From Pantoea sp. RIT-PI-b (GTDB taxonomy: Bacteria; Pseudomonadota; Gammaproteobacteria; Enterobacterales; Enterobacteriaceae): 64,000 nt of DNA. The translations under genes were made by a program, and so were the position numbers. Shown piece by piece: positions 1 to 10,151 of this stretch (the stretch's first letter is position 1; the number at the start of each line of letters is the position of its first letter). The stretch covers positions 1-64,000 of the forward strand of contig NZ_LGIS01000020.1 of the NCBI RefSeq assembly GCF_001187905.1, read 5' to 3'. A model generated the notes under the pieces. That model saw only the letters and a program-made list of their open reading frames with translations. It was not told the origin of the DNA and ran no database searches.

Positions 1-31
1 AGATTCCCGTAAAAATTTATGGCAAAATGCG

Positions 32-103
32 GAAGCAGGCATAGTGGCGATCTTATTTTTTGTTGGCGCAATAATTAGATCATTTTTCCACTGTGCCTGC
101 TTC
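32..103. repeat. Imperfect inverted repeat downstream of putA
   Basis: Arms of 16 bp at 32-47 and 88-103 match at 15 of 16 positions and are separated by a 40-base AT-rich spacer. A short T run (104-109) follows the right arm on the + strand. It could be a terminator of a gene lying left of the window or a small mobile repeat. No coding sequence is visible in 1-168. Confidence 0.5.
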
Positions 104-136
104 GTTTTTGTGGGGATTCATCAGCCCTACGTGTAG

Positions 137-156
137 GGTGCGCATTTATGCGCACC
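137..156. repeat. Short palindrome, GGTGCGC type
   Basis: A 20-bp inverted repeat (GGTGCGCATTTATGCGCACC) just beyond the putA stop. The same unit, with small changes in the centre, recurs at 6075-6094 and 49232-49249, always between genes. It therefore behaves like a dispersed REP-type element and may act as a putA transcript end. Confidence 0.7.
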
Positions 157-168
157 TGGCTGTCATCC

Positions 169-3100
169 TTATCCTATGGTCATCAAACTCGCATTACCGC
201 CCGCTGCGGCGGTATTGACGCTCAGCGAACGCTCAATCAATAAACGCTCCAGCAGCAGATTGGTTTCGCCGCGCGCGAAGCCCTGCACCGAGACAATCGC
301 GCCATCGCGTGCCGCCACCTGCTCGCACAGGCTGCGCAGTTGGTCGGCATCACCGTGATAAATCACCGCATCAAACTCGGCCGCCAGCGCATCCTTCACC
401 AGCTTGACGTGCGCCTGCACCTCCGCCGGTAACGACTGGCGCAGCGCACGATGCAGTTCATCATCCTGCCATAGCGCCTGGCTGCCGACGCTGGTCACCG
501 CAGCCAGCTGGATCAGCGCATCTTCTTCATTATCTGCCATGCACAGCAAATGTTCGCGCGGCAGCAGGGTGAAGGTATTGCGTTCACCGGTTGGACCCGG
601 CAGCAGACGCACGGTGCCGGCCTGCGCCAGCTCGTCGTAACGCTGGCACAGCGCCAGCAGTTCAGGTTTATCTTTTGCCCACTGCTGCAGCGCCTGATGC
701 GCGCGCATCAGTTCTGCGCGCACCGAGCTGTCGACCGGACGCTCAGCATCCTGGCGATCAAAGGTGGTGCGCAGCGCACCGTCTGGACGATTGGCCAACA
801 GGCGATAGAGATAGAGCGGACCACCGGCTTTCGGCCCGGTACCGGACAAGCCTTCGCCGCCGAACGGCTGCACGCCGACCACCGCGCCGACCATATTACG
901 GTTGACGTAGAGGTTGCCGACTTTGGCGTTCGCTGTCACCTGCGCGATGGTTTCATCAATGCGCGTATGTACGCCGAGCGTCAGGCCGTAACCCGAGGCA
1001 TTAATCTGCTCAACCAGCTGCGGCAGCGTGCTGCGCGAGAAACGCACCACGTGCAGCACCGGGCCAAACACCTCTTTATCCAGATCGCTCACCTTATCCA
1101 GCTCAATCAAGGTTGGCTTGATAAAGGTGCCGCTGTTCCACTCTTTGCTATCCTGTGGATTCTCCTGCGCTGCCTGGTAGACGTTGAAACCTTTATTGCG
1201 CAGCGCCTGAATGTGACGTTCGATATTGGCTTTCGCTTCGGCATCAATCACCGGACCAATGTCGGTCGACAGACGTTCCGGGTTACCCATGCGGCACTCG
1301 GCCATCGCGCCACGCAGCATTTTCAGCGTGTGGTCAGCCACATCATCCTGCACGCACAGCAGACGCAGCGCCGAGCAGCGTTGACCGGCGCTATCAAACG
1401 CCGAGGCAACGATATCCACCACCACCTGTTCGGTCAGCGCCGACGAATCGACGATCATCGCGTTCATGCCGCCGGTTTCGGCGATCAGCGGCGTTGGGCG
1501 ACCCTGCGGATCCAGACGACCGGCCAGATTGCGTTGCAGCAGCGTGGCGACGGCGGTTGAGCCGGTAAACATCACGCCACGCACGCGCTCGTCGCCGGTC
1601 AGTTGTGCTCCGACGGTTTCGCCCTGGCCCGGCAGCAGTTGCAGCACACCCGCTGGCACGCCAGCATCCAGCATAATTTGTACCGCCTGCGCGGCAATTA
1701 ACGGCGTCTGCTCGGCCGGTTTCGCCAGCACGCTGTTACCGGCCGCCAGCGCGGCAGCAATTTGTCCGGTGAAAATCGCCAGCGGGAAGTTCCATGGGCT
1801 GATGCACACCACCGGGCCGAGCGGACGATGGGTTTCATTATCGAAATCATCGCGCACCATGCCGGCGTAGTAGTAGAGGAAATCGACCGCTTCACGCACT
1901 TCGGCGATGGCGTTGTTGTAGGTTTTCCCGGCTTCACGCACCAGCAATCCAATCAGCTGCTGCATCTGGCCTTCCATCGCTTCGGCAGCACGCTCGAGAA
2001 TGGCGGCGCGCTCCTGCGGTGGCGTGGCGAACCAGATTGGACCGGCGTTCACTGCCGCATCCAGCGCGTCCGACACTTCGGCTTCGCTCGCATCACGTAC
2101 GCTGCCCACCACGTCCGCTGGCGCGGCAGGATTGAGTACCGGGCGGCTAACGCCTGCACCTAATTCACCTTCGACCAGCGGCTGCGCGATCCACGGCTGG
2201 CTGGCACTGTTGAGCAGCGCACTAGACAGCGATGCCAGTCGATGTTCGTTGGCCAGATCGAGACCGGCAGAGTTGGCACGCTTCGCGCCATACAGGTCGC
2301 GCGGCAGCGGAATTTTCGGATGTGGTAAACCGATCGCGCCTTCGGCAGCGCCCATCTTCTCCACGGCGGCAACCGGATCGGCCACCAGCTCATCCAGCGG
2401 CAAGGTGTTATCGGCGATGCGGTTAACGAATGAGGTATTGGCACCGTTCTCCAGCAGACGACGTACCAGATAGGCCAGCAGCGTTTCATGGGTGCCGACC
2501 GGTGCGTAGATACGGCACGGACGATTAAGTTTGCCGTCAGCGACTTTGCCCACCACCTGCTCATACAGCGGTTCACCCATGCCGTGCAGGCACTGGAATT
2601 CATACTGGCCGGGATAATAGTTGTTACCCGCCAGCTGATAAATTGCCGCCAGCGTATGCGCGTTGTGGGTGGCAAACTGCGGGTAGATCAGGTTTGGCAC
2701 CGCCAGCAGTTTGCGTGCACAGGCCAGATAGGAGATATCGGTGTAAACCTTGCGCGTATAGACCGGATAACCTTCCAGGCCGTCGATCTGTGCGCGTTTG
2801 ATTTCGCTATCCCAATAGGCGCCTTTTACCAGGCGGATCATCAGGCGGCGGCGGCTGCGTTGGGCCAGGTCGATCAGCGAATCAATCACAAACGGGCAGC
2901 GCTTCTGATAGGCCTGAATCACAAAGCCAATGCCGTTCCAGCCTTCCAGTTCCGGCTCGAAGCACAGCTTCTCCAGCAGATCGAGCGACAGCTCCAGACG
3001 ATCCGCCTCTTCGGCATCGATGTTGATACCGATGTCATAGGAGCGCGCCAGCAAGGTTAACGATTTGAGGATCGGATAGAGCTCGTCCATCACGCGCTCA

Positions 3101-4113
3101 TACTGCGCGCGGCTGTAGCGCGGATGCAATGCCGACAGCTTAATCGAGATGCCCGGACCTTCATAAATGCCGCGCCCGTTGGAGGCTTTGCCGATGGCGT
3201 GAATCGCCTGCTGATACGACACCAGATAGGCTTTGGCATCGCTGGCGGTCAGCGCCGCTTCACCCAACATGTCGTAGGAGTAGCGGAAACCTTTCTCCTC
3301 CAGCTTGCGCGCATTGGCTAGCGCTTCGGCGATGGTTTCGCCGGTGACAAACTGCTCGCCCATCAGGCGCATCGCCATATCCACGCCTTTGCGGATCAGC
3401 GGCTCGCCGCTCTTGCCAATAATGCGGTTAAGCGAGCGCGACAGATTGGCTTCGTTATGGGTGGACACCAGACGACCGGTAAACAGCAGGCCCCAGGTTG
3501 CCGCGTTGACAAACATCGACGGGCTGCGACCGAGGTGCGACTGCCAGTTACCGTTACTGATTTTGTCGCGGATCAGCGCATCGCGCGTTGGCTTATCCGG
3601 GATGCGCAGCAGGGCTTCCGCCAGGCACATCAGCGCCACGCCTTCCTGTGACGAGAGCGAGAACTCCTGCAGCAGGCTTTGCACCATGCCTGCGCGGCCG
3701 GTTGCACCTTTCTGATGCCGCAGCTTATCGGCAAGGCTATAAGCCAGCTGATGGGTTTTCTCCGCCAGCGGGGCAGGGAGACGCGCCTGTTCCAGCAGCA
3801 TCGGCACCGCATCCGTTTCCGGACGACGCCATGCGGCGGTGATCGCCGAGCGGCTCACCGACTGCGGTAAAATGTGTTCGGCGAAATCGAGGAAAGGCTG
3901 CAGCGCCTCTTCTGGCACGCCTTCATCACTGGCGGCATCGATCAGCAGTTGCGGAATTTCTGGCATGGATTCACCGGCTTCCAGCTGCTCCAGATAGTTA
4001 AAAATCGCCTGCTTGATCAGCCAGTGTGATGTGCGGTCAAGCTTCTGTGCTGCCAGTTTAATGCGATCGCGGGTGGCCTCATCCAGCTTCACCCCCATGG
4101 TCGTACTTGCCAT
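169..4113 (-). CDS. putA: PutA: proline dehydrogenase / P5C dehydrogenase / put repressor
   Basis: Trifunctional protein of 1314 aa (E. coli PutA 1320 aa). It oxidises proline to P5C (FAD, membrane-associated) and then to glutamate (NAD+), and represses the put genes when proline is absent. The first ~45 residues are the ribbon-helix-helix DNA-binding domain (starts MASTTMGVKLDEATRDRI). The proline dehydrogenase barrel follows, with the RLVKGAYWD motif near residue 425. The aldehyde dehydrogenase domain has AGQRCSA, with catalytic Cys at about residue 913. The frame stays open upstream to a TTG at 4281, but the ATG at 4113 matches the family N-terminus exactly and was chosen. It is transcribed divergently from putP across a region rich in PutA sites. 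Confidence 0.97.
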   Translation of the reverse strand: MASTTMGVKLDEATRDRIKLAAQKLDRTSHWLIKQAIFNYLEQLEAGESMPEIPQLLIDAASDEGVPEEALQPFLDFAEHILPQSVSRSAITAAWRRPETDAVPMLLEQARLPAPLAEKTHQLAYSLADKLRHQKGATGRAGMVQSLLQEFSLSSQEGVALMCLAEALLRIPDKPTRDALIRDKISNGNWQSHLGRSPSMFVNAATWGLLFTGRLVSTHNEANLSRSLNRIIGKSGEPLIRKGVDMAMRLMGEQFVTGETIAEALANARKLEEKGFRYSYDMLGEAALTASDAKAYLVSYQQAIHAIGKASNGRGIYEGPGISIKLSALHPRYSRAQYERVMDELYPILKSLTLLARSYDIGINIDAEEADRLELSLDLLEKLCFEPELEGWNGIGFVIQAYQKRCPFVIDSLIDLAQRSRRRLMIRLVKGAYWDSEIKRAQIDGLEGYPVYTRKVYTDISYLACARKLLAVPNLIYPQFATHNAHTLAAIYQLAGNNYYPGQYEFQCLHGMGEPLYEQVVGKVADGKLNRPCRIYAPVGTHETLLAYLVRRLLENGANTSFVNRIADNTLPLDELVADPVAAVEKMGAAEGAIGLPHPKIPLPRDLYGAKRANSAGLDLANEHRLASLSSALLNSASQPWIAQPLVEGELGAGVSRPVLNPAAPADVVGSVRDASEAEVSDALDAAVNAGPIWFATPPQERAAILERAAEAMEGQMQQLIGLLVREAGKTYNNAIAEVREAVDFLYYYAGMVRDDFDNETHRPLGPVVCISPWNFPLAIFTGQIAAALAAGNSVLAKPAEQTPLIAAQAVQIMLDAGVPAGVLQLLPGQGETVGAQLTGDERVRGVMFTGSTAVATLLQRNLAGRLDPQGRPTPLIAETGGMNAMIVDSSALTEQVVVDIVASAFDSAGQRCSALRLLCVQDDVADHTLKMLRGAMAECRMGNPERLSTDIGPVIDAEAKANIERHIQALRNKGFNVYQAAQENPQDSKEWNSGTFIKPTLIELDKVSDLDKEVFGPVLHVVRFSRSTLPQLVEQINASGYGLTLGVHTRIDETIAQVTANAKVGNLYVNRNMVGAVVGVQPFGGEGLSGTGPKAGGPLYLYRLLANRPDGALRTTFDRQDAERPVDSSVRAELMRAHQALQQWAKDKPELLALCQRYDELAQAGTVRLLPGPTGERNTFTLLPREHLLCMADNEEDALIQLAAVTSVGSQALWQDDELHRALRQSLPAEVQAHVKLVKDALAAEFDAVIYHGDADQLRSLCEQVAARDGAIVSVQGFARGETNLLLERLLIERSLSVNTAAAGGNASLMTIG

Positions 4114-4170
4114 GATGTCCTCGTCCTCGAAATAGTGGTTCAACGCTTGCGTGGCAGCAATATCACCCAT

Positions 4171-4353
4171 GTTGCAACTTTGTGCAACCGTGTTAAATGT
4201 GACCCAGGCTGCACGTTTTAAACCGCTCCATCTGTTAACACGATAAAAGCGGCATGGAACTTGCTGCAAGAAGCTCGCCAATGTTGCAACCGGCGTCTAC
4301 AAGACGGCTCTTGTTTACCTAAAGGTGCAACTCAAACTGTGAGCAAGTGCAAC
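4171..4353. promoter_or_regulatory. putA-putP control region with PutA operator motifs
   Basis: The 448-bp gap between putA and putP holds five GTTGCA or reverse-complement TGCAAC motifs, at 4171-4176, 4183-4188, 4283-4288, 4326-4331 and 4348-4353. Two of them (4171 and 4283) form the full palindrome GTTGCAAC. GTTGCA is the known core of E. coli PutA operators, so the clustering fits autoregulation of the divergent pair. No gene was seen in the gap. Confidence 0.75.
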
Positions 4354-4561
4354 CTATCAGCACGCGATACGCGAAGTGAGGTGAAACCGGTGTGACAGCT
4401 GTGTTAAATGCATTGTGCGCGCCGCACCTTTGCGGCAGGATACCGCGCCTTAAGGGAAATCGCTTTCTCTGGATGCGGTTCAACCTTGTCGCTACCCCGT
4501 TCCGGTGGCGCAGGTTTTAAAAGATTTCTCTTGATGGATTAAATAATAAGTGGAGAGACTG

Positions 4562-6046
4562 ATGAGTGTAAGCACACCGATGTTGGTGACTTTTGTAGTG
4601 TATATCCTTGGGATGGTGTTAATAGGATTCATTGCCTATCGTGCGACCAAGAGTTTTGACGACTACATTCTTGGCGGCCGCAGTTTAGGCAGCGTGGTCA
4701 CCGCGCTCTCTGCCGGTGCGTCTGATATGAGCGGATGGTTATTGATGGGCCTGCCGGGCGCCATCTTCCTTTCTGGTATTTCTGAAAGCTGGATCGCCAT
4801 CGGCCTGATTATTGGTGCATGGCTGAACTGGCGCATCGTTGCTGGCCGTCTGCGCGTGCAGACCGAACATCATGATAACGCGTTAACCCTGCCTGATTTC
4901 TTCTCCAGCCGCTTCGAAGATAAAAGCAAGCTGCTGCGTGTGATCTCGGCGGTGGTGATTCTGATCTTCTTCACTATCTATTGTGCTTCTGGCGTAGTGG
5001 CCGGTGCGCGTCTGTTTGAAAGCACCTTCGGTATGGATTATCAGACCGCGCTGTGGGTGGGTGCTGCAGCCACCATTCTGTATACGCTGGTGGGCGGTTT
5101 CCTCGCGGTGAGCTGGACCGATACCGTGCAGGCGAGCCTGATGATCTTCGCGCTGATTTTGACGCCGGTGATGGTGATTATCGCGGTAGGGGGGGTGGAC
5201 CATTCACTGGCAGTGATCGAAGCCAAAAGCCTCGAAAATCTCGACATGCTGAAAGGCTTGAACTTTGTTGCGGTGATATCGCTGCTCGGTTGGGGCCTGG
5301 GCTACTTTGGCCAGCCGCATATTCTGGCGCGCTTTATGGCGGCGGATTCACACCATACCATTCGTAACGCACGCCGTATCAGCATGACCTGGATGATCCT
5401 GTGCCTCGGCGGTGCGGTGGCGGTCGGTTTCTTTGGTATCGCTTACTTCCAGAACCATCCCGACCAGGCGGCGGGCGTGAGCCAGAACGGCGAACGTGTG
5501 TTTATCGAACTGGCGCGTATCCTGTTCAACCCGTGGATTGCCGGTATTTTGCTGTCGGCGATTCTGGCGGCGGTAATGTCGACCCTGAGCTGCCAGCTGC
5601 TGGTGTGTTCCAGCGCGTTAACGGAAGATTTGTATAAAGGCTTCCTGCGTAAAAATGCCAGCCAGAAAGAGCTGGTGTGGATTGGGCGCTTGATGGTGCT
5701 GGTGATTGCGTTGATCGCTATCGCACTGGCGGCGAATCCGGAAAACCGCGTACTCGGCCTGGTAAGCTATGCCTGGGCGGGCTTTGGTGCGGCCTTTGGT
5801 CCGGTGGTGCTGTTCGGCGTGTGCTGGAAGCGTATGACGCGCAACGGTGCGCTGGCCGGCATGGTGATTGGTGCGCTGACCGTACTGCTGTGGAAAGATT
5901 ATGGCTACGCGGAGCTGTACGAAATCATTCCAGGCTTTGCCTTCGCCAGTATCGCCATCGTGGTATTCAGCCTGCTGGGTCGTGGCCCCTCTGAGGCCGC
6001 GCAGCAACGCTTTGCCGCCGCAGAAGCGCAGTATCAAAGCAAATAA
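4562..6046 (+). CDS. putP: PutP sodium/proline symporter
   Basis: A 494-aa polytopic inner-membrane protein of the solute:sodium symporter (SSF) family that brings in L-proline with Na+. Nearly the whole sequence aligns by eye with E. coli PutP, including the DDYILGGRSLG and ALSAGASDMSGWLLMGLPGA segments that contribute to Na+/proline binding. The start was set at ATG 4562 (MSVSTPMLVTF), preceded by GGAG. The longer in-frame start at 4550 adds four residues absent from the family. It is divergent from putA and probably repressed by it. Confidence 0.96.
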   Translation: MSVSTPMLVTFVVYILGMVLIGFIAYRATKSFDDYILGGRSLGSVVTALSAGASDMSGWLLMGLPGAIFLSGISESWIAIGLIIGAWLNWRIVAGRLRVQTEHHDNALTLPDFFSSRFEDKSKLLRVISAVVILIFFTIYCASGVVAGARLFESTFGMDYQTALWVGAAATILYTLVGGFLAVSWTDTVQASLMIFALILTPVMVIIAVGGVDHSLAVIEAKSLENLDMLKGLNFVAVISLLGWGLGYFGQPHILARFMAADSHHTIRNARRISMTWMILCLGGAVAVGFFGIAYFQNHPDQAAGVSQNGERVFIELARILFNPWIAGILLSAILAAVMSTLSCQLLVCSSALTEDLYKGFLRKNASQKELVWIGRLMVLVIALIAIALAANPENRVLGLVSYAWAGFGAAFGPVVLFGVCWKRMTRNGALAGMVIGALTVLLWKDYGYAELYEIIPGFAFASIAIVVFSLLGRGPSEAAQQRFAAAEAQYQSK

Positions 6047-6053
6047 TCTATAG

Positions 6054-6142
6054 GGTCGCCATTCATGGCGACCAGGTGCGCATAAATGCGCACCCTACGA
6101 ATTCAGCAACGTTTCGTTGTAAGGTCGCCATTCATGGCGACC
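6054..6142. repeat. Cluster of three short palindromes
   Basis: Three 20-bp palindromes lie in the space after putP: GGTCGCCATTCATGGCGACC at 6054-6073, GGTGCGCATAAATGCGCACC at 6075-6094, and the first type again at 6123-6142. Alternating motif types with a spacer resemble a BIME-like mosaic. Relatives occur at 137, 49196, 49232 and, as a half-unit, about 59783. Confidence 0.8.
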
Positions 6143-6215
6143 AGCCCAAATATTCCCCCTCTGCAAACCGCAAAAGCAAAATTAATTTCACGCAGTGACT
6201 TGTATTTCTCCCTTC

Positions 6216-6234
6216 GATAATGATAATCGATATC
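6216..6234. promoter_or_regulatory. Fur box upstream of efeUOB
   Basis: The sequence GATAATGATAATCGATATC matches the 19-bp Fur consensus (GATAATGATAATCATTATC) at 17 positions. It sits about 60 bp before the efeU start, as expected for iron-repressed transcription of an iron-uptake operon. Confidence 0.85.
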
Positions 6235-6294
6235 GTTCGCACTTTACGTTTTTTTACCTAAGTTTTACCCTTCTTAAAATTCAAGAGGTTGGTG

Positions 6295-7128
6295 ATGTTC
6301 GTTCCGTTTCTCATCATGCTGCGCGAAGGTCTGGAAGCAGCGCTCATCGTCAGCCTGATTGCCAGCTATCTTAAACGCACCCAGCGCACCCAATGGTTCC
6401 CGGCGATGTGGGCGGGGGTATTTATTGCCGCCGCGCTGTGCCTGGCACTCGGCATCTTCATTAATGAAACCACCGGCGAGTTCCCACAGAAACAGCAGGA
6501 GCTGTTTGAAGGCATTGTTGCCGTGGTTGCTGTGGTGATCCTTACGTCGATGGTGTTCTGGATGCGCAAAGTCTCGCGCAATATCAAAGCCACGCTGGAA
6601 AAATCGGTGGATAACGCGCTGCAGAAGCGGGGCGGCAGCGGCTTTCCGCTGGTGCTGATGGTCTTTCTGGCGGTGGCGCGTGAAGGGCTGGAGTCAGTGT
6701 TCTTCCTGCTCGCCGCCTTTACGCAAGACGTCGGCTATGCGCCGCCGATGGGTGCGGTACTCGGTCTGGCGACCGCCGTGGTGCTGGGCATGCTGCTTTA
6801 CTACGGCGGCATTCGCCTCAATCTGGCGCACTTCTTCCGCTGGACCAGCCTGTTCATTCTGTTTGTTGCCGCAGGACTTGCCGCCGGCGCTATCCGCGCT
6901 TTCCACGAAGCCGGTTTATGGAATCATTTCCAGGACGTGGCGTTTGATCTCAGCAACACGCTCTCAACCCATTCGGTATTCGGCACGCTGCTGGAGGGTA
7001 TTTTGGGTTATCAGGAGACGCCAAGCGTGAGCGAAGTGGCGGTGTGGCTGATCTACCTGATTCCGGCACTGCTGCTGTTTTTCTTCCCGGCGCGTCCTTC
7101 GGTCAACGCGGCACGCACCACACGCTGA
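6295..7128 (+). CDS. efeU: EfeU ferrous iron permease (FTR1 family)
   Basis: A 277-aa inner-membrane permease (E. coli 276 aa) that moves iron into the cytoplasm under low-iron, often acidic, conditions. Two REGLE motifs, at about residues 10-14 and 128-132, supply the iron-binding glutamates of the OFeT/FTR1 family, and about seven hydrophobic helices are evident. ATG 6295 ([15 protein letters not shown]) matches the family start; the open frame begins two codons earlier. It is the first gene of efeUOB. E. coli K-12 carries a frameshift here, but this copy is intact. Confidence 0.96.
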   Translation: MFVPFLIMLREGLEAALIVSLIASYLKRTQRTQWFPAMWAGVFIAAALCLALGIFINETTGEFPQKQQELFEGIVAVVAVVILTSMVFWMRKVSRNIKATLEKSVDNALQKRGGSGFPLVLMVFLAVAREGLESVFFLLAAFTQDVGYAPPMGAVLGLATAVVLGMLLYYGGIRLNLAHFFRWTSLFILFVAAGLAAGAIRAFHEAGLWNHFQDVAFDLSNTLSTHSVFGTLLEGILGYQETPSVSEVAVWLIYLIPALLLFFFPARPSVNAARTTR

Positions 7129-7181
7129 ATTCAATCAGGCGCGATTGCGCGCCTGTTCTTCCATGTAACAGGGATATCACT

Positions 7182-8297
7182 ATGACGATTCGCTTCCGCC
7201 GCAAGGCGCTGTTGGTTGCTATGCTGGCGCTTTCCGGTGCCGCTGCTGCTGCCGTCCCGCAAGTCACGGTAACGGTGACCGACCAGCAATGTGAGCCGAT
7301 GTCGCTCAATGTGCAGGCCGGTAAAACCCAGTTCATCATCAAAAATAACAGCCAGAAAGCGCTGGAGTGGGAGATTCTGAAAGGGGTGATGGTGGTGGAA
7401 GAGCGTGAAAACATCGCGCCAGGCTTCAGCCAGAAACTCACCGCGAATCTGGAAGCGGGGGAATATGACATGACCTGCGGCCTGCTCAGCAACCCGAAAG
7501 GTAAGTTGGTGGTCAGCGGTGACGCGAAGAAAGCGGCGACCGGTAAACCGGACCTGCTGGAGCTGGTCGGCCCCATCGCTGATTACAAAGTCTATGTGAT
7601 GAATGAAGTGAAAGCGTTGGTAACCGGCACTAAAGCGTTTACCGATGCGGTGAAAGCCGGTGACATCGAGAAAGCGAAAGCGCTGTTCGCGCCAACGCGC
7701 GTGCATTACGAGCGTATCGAGCCGATTGCCGAACTGTTCTCCGACCTGGATGGCAGCATCGATGCGCGTGAAGATGATTTCGAGAAGAAAAACGAAGATC
7801 CGAAATTCACCGGCTTCCATCGCCTGGAGAAAATCCTCTTCGCCGATAACACCACCAAAGGTGCCGAAGCGTTTGCCACTCAGCTGAACCAGGACGTGCT
7901 GGATCTGCAAACCCGCATCAGCGAGCTGGCGTTCCCGCCAGCGAAAGTGGTCGGCGGCGCGGCAGGTCTGATTGAAGAAGTGGCTTCCAGCAAGATTTCT
8001 GGCGAAGAAGATCGTTACAGCCGCACCGATCTGTCTGACTTCCAGGCCAATATCGATGGCGCGCAGAAAATTGTCGATCTGCTGCGTCCGCTGCTGCAGA
8101 AAAATAACCCGCAGCTGCTGGCGAAAGTGGATGCCAACTTTAAGAAAGTGGACGGCATTCTCAGCAAGTATCGCACCAAAGATGGCTTTGAGTCGTACGA
8201 AAAACTGACCACCGCTGACCGTAACGCGCTGAAAGGCCCGATTACCACGCTGGCGGAAGATCTCTCCCTGCTGCGTGGAACCTTAGGTCTCGATTGA
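7182..8297 (+). CDS. efeO: EfeO periplasmic iron-binding component
   Basis: A 371-aa exported protein with a cleavable signal peptide (about residues 1-24). An N-terminal cupredoxin-like domain follows ([13 protein letters not shown], with a second Cys in EYDMTCGLL), then the M75/imelysin domain. The HRLE motif lies at residues 213-216 and is the expected metal site. It is thought to bind iron in the periplasm and hand it to EfeU. The upstream in-frame extension from 7044 runs back into efeU and lacks family similarity, so ATG 7182 was chosen. The stop lies two bases before the efeB ATG. Confidence 0.95.
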   Translation: MTIRFRRKALLVAMLALSGAAAAAVPQVTVTVTDQQCEPMSLNVQAGKTQFIIKNNSQKALEWEILKGVMVVEERENIAPGFSQKLTANLEAGEYDMTCGLLSNPKGKLVVSGDAKKAATGKPDLLELVGPIADYKVYVMNEVKALVTGTKAFTDAVKAGDIEKAKALFAPTRVHYERIEPIAELFSDLDGSIDAREDDFEKKNEDPKFTGFHRLEKILFADNTTKGAEAFATQLNQDVLDLQTRISELAFPPAKVVGGAAGLIEEVASSKISGEEDRYSRTDLSDFQANIDGAQKIVDLLRPLLQKNNPQLLAKVDANFKKVDGILSKYRTKDGFESYEKLTTADRNALKGPITTLAEDLSLLRGTLGLD

Positions 8298-8299
8298 TC

Positions 8300-9577
8300 A
8301 TGAGTAATAAAAATGACGCGGCGCAGCCGTCGCGTCGTCGCTTATTGCAGGGATTAGGCATGCTGGGCGGTGCGGCCGCCCTCGGCGGCGGCTGTCCGTT
8401 CCATAGCGCAGCCGCCGACAGCTTCTCTCCCGGCACGGTTACGCCTAACTCGCGTCAGCAGGCGCAACCCTTTTACGGTGCGCATCAGGCCGGCATTATC
8501 ACGCCGCAGCAGACGTCGATGATGCTGGTGGCGTTTGATGTTTTGGCGAGTGATAAGGCCGATCTTGAGCGACTGTTTCGCTTACTCACCGAGCGCTTCG
8601 CCTTCCTGACCCAAGGCGGACCGGCGCCCGCGGTGACCAATCCGCAACTGCCGCCCATGGATTCGGGCATTCTCGGGGCCGATATCGCGCCGGACAACCT
8701 CACCATGACCTTGTCGGTTGGCGCGTCGCTGTTTGACGAGCGCTTCGGCTTGAGCAGGCAAAAACCGGCCCAGCTGCAGACCATGACGCGTTTCCCCAAT
8801 GATTCGCTGGATGCAGAACAGTGCCACGGCGACCTGTTATTGCAGATCTGCGCCAACACGCAGGATACGGTGATCCATGCACTGCGTGACATCATCAAGC
8901 GCACACCTGATTTGCTGGCGGTGCGCTGGCGGCGCGACGGTTTTATTGCCGACCACGCCGCACGCAGCAACGGCAAGGAGACGCCGATCAATCTGCTGGG
9001 ATTCAAAGACGGCACCGCTAATCCCGACACCCATAATCCGGCGTTGATGAACCAGCTGCTGTGGGTCACCGACGAGCAGCAGGAGCCGGCATGGACGCGT
9101 GGCGGCAGTTATCAGGCGGTGCGCATCATCCGTTTCCACGTCGAGATGTGGGATCGCACGCCGCTTGGCGAGCAGCAAACCATTTTTGGCCGCGAGAAGT
9201 TATCCGGCGCACCGCTCGGCATGAAAAACGAGCATGACGTACCGGATTACAGTAAAGATCCCGATGGTGATTTGATTGCGCTGGATGCGCATATTCGTCT
9301 CGCCAATCCGCGTACGCCACAAACCGACAGCAGTTTGATGCTGCGGCGCGGTTACAGCTATTCCAGCGGCATTACCGGTTCGGGTCAGTTGGATATGGGT
9401 TTATTGTTTGTCTGTTATCAGCACGACTTAGCCAAAGGCTTTATTACCGTACAGCAACGTTTAAATGGCGAAGCGCTGGAAGAGTATATTCGCCCGATTG
9501 GCGGCGGTTACTTTTTCGCCTTACCTGGCGTCGTGGATGAAAAACATTATCTCGGACAACCTTTACTGCAAGCCTGA
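8300..9577 (+). CDS. efeB: EfeB DyP-type heme peroxidase, Tat-exported
   Basis: A 425-aa DyP-family peroxidase acting in the periplasm, proposed to oxidise ferrous iron and/or recover iron from heme for EfeUO. The N-terminus carries a twin-arginine motif (SRRRLLQ, residues 11-17) and a hydrophobic stretch. The DyP signature GFKDG is at residues 234-238, and the likely proximal heme His is at about 280 ([11 protein letters not shown]). It is the last gene of the Fur-boxed operon and ends before a strong terminator. The in-frame TTG at 8294 would overlap efeO; ATG 8300 fits better. Confidence 0.95.
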   Translation: MSNKNDAAQPSRRRLLQGLGMLGGAAALGGGCPFHSAAADSFSPGTVTPNSRQQAQPFYGAHQAGIITPQQTSMMLVAFDVLASDKADLERLFRLLTERFAFLTQGGPAPAVTNPQLPPMDSGILGADIAPDNLTMTLSVGASLFDERFGLSRQKPAQLQTMTRFPNDSLDAEQCHGDLLLQICANTQDTVIHALRDIIKRTPDLLAVRWRRDGFIADHAARSNGKETPINLLGFKDGTANPDTHNPALMNQLLWVTDEQQEPAWTRGGSYQAVRIIRFHVEMWDRTPLGEQQTIFGREKLSGAPLGMKNEHDVPDYSKDPDGDLIALDAHIRLANPRTPQTDSSLMLRRGYSYSSGITGSGQLDMGLLFVCYQHDLAKGFITVQQRLNGEALEEYIRPIGGGYFFALPGVVDEKHYLGQPLLQA

Positions 9578-9593
9578 TTAATAAATGCACAAC

Positions 9594-9627
9594 GCCTGCG
9601 TGCCAGATTGCGCCGCAGGCTTTTTTG
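9594..9627 (+). terminator. Rho-independent terminator of efeUOB
   Basis: A 7-bp GC-rich stem (GCCTGCG/CGCAGGC, 9594-9600 and 9614-9620) is followed by six T residues, 17 bp after the efeB stop. Confidence 0.85.
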
Positions 9628-9873
9628 TTACGCATTCCTTAAACTTTCCCCTGGTTGTAGCCGCTTCCGAATGTTCCTAAAAAGTTTGGTTTATCCCCAA
9701 TAAACCATCCTTTTGATAATTATAATAAATTTAATTTAAGGTAAACGCGCTCAGGCTTCGCTTATCTTTTTTTCTTTGCGGGGAAGTAAAATTACTGTTG
9801 CAAACCACCGCAAATATGATGCACTTTATTCATAAGCGTTGTCAGTTGTGTGGCTAAGCCACTGGAGTTCGCG

Positions 9874-10078
9874 CATGATTCGTTCCTCGCTGGGACAGTT
9901 AAATAGTTTCAACACACGCAGTACACTGCGGGGGATTTCTTCCCTCAAAAGCAACCTCTCTTCATTTAAAACTTCGTTCTCGTTCAATCTCAGTTTCTTT
10001 ACCGGTGCGCGCCTGCGTTTCGGCGCTGATGCACACCATTCTCAATGGCTCGAAACGGCTTACAAGGAAGCCAGATAA
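9874..10078 (+). CDS. Possible small ORF upstream of phoH
   Basis: A 67-codon frame with GGAG seven bases before its ATG, in the 574-bp space between efeB and phoH. The product would be rich in Ser and Phe, with no domain, signal peptide or helix I recognise, and it ends 73 bp before phoH. It could be an unrecognised small protein, a leader ORF for phoH, or chance. The frame stays open upstream to 9839, but only ATG 9874 has a ribosome site. No clear Pho box was seen in this gap. An imperfect stem-loop at 10099-10124 lies just before the phoH ribosome-binding site. Confidence 0.3.
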
Positions 10079-10151
10079 ACCTCTAAAGCGTTCAAGTCAT
10101 CGCCGCGGGTGATCCCGCCGCGATAAATGAAACCAACTGTAAGGTGCCACT

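Noticed and set aside
550..1560. 336-codon plus-strand frame
   Set aside because: Lies wholly antisense to putA. Composition is a shadow of the PutA codons and no family is recognisable.
4114..4281. N-terminal extension of PutA from TTG 4281
   Set aside because: The extra 56 residues have no counterpart in PutA and would cover the operator region.
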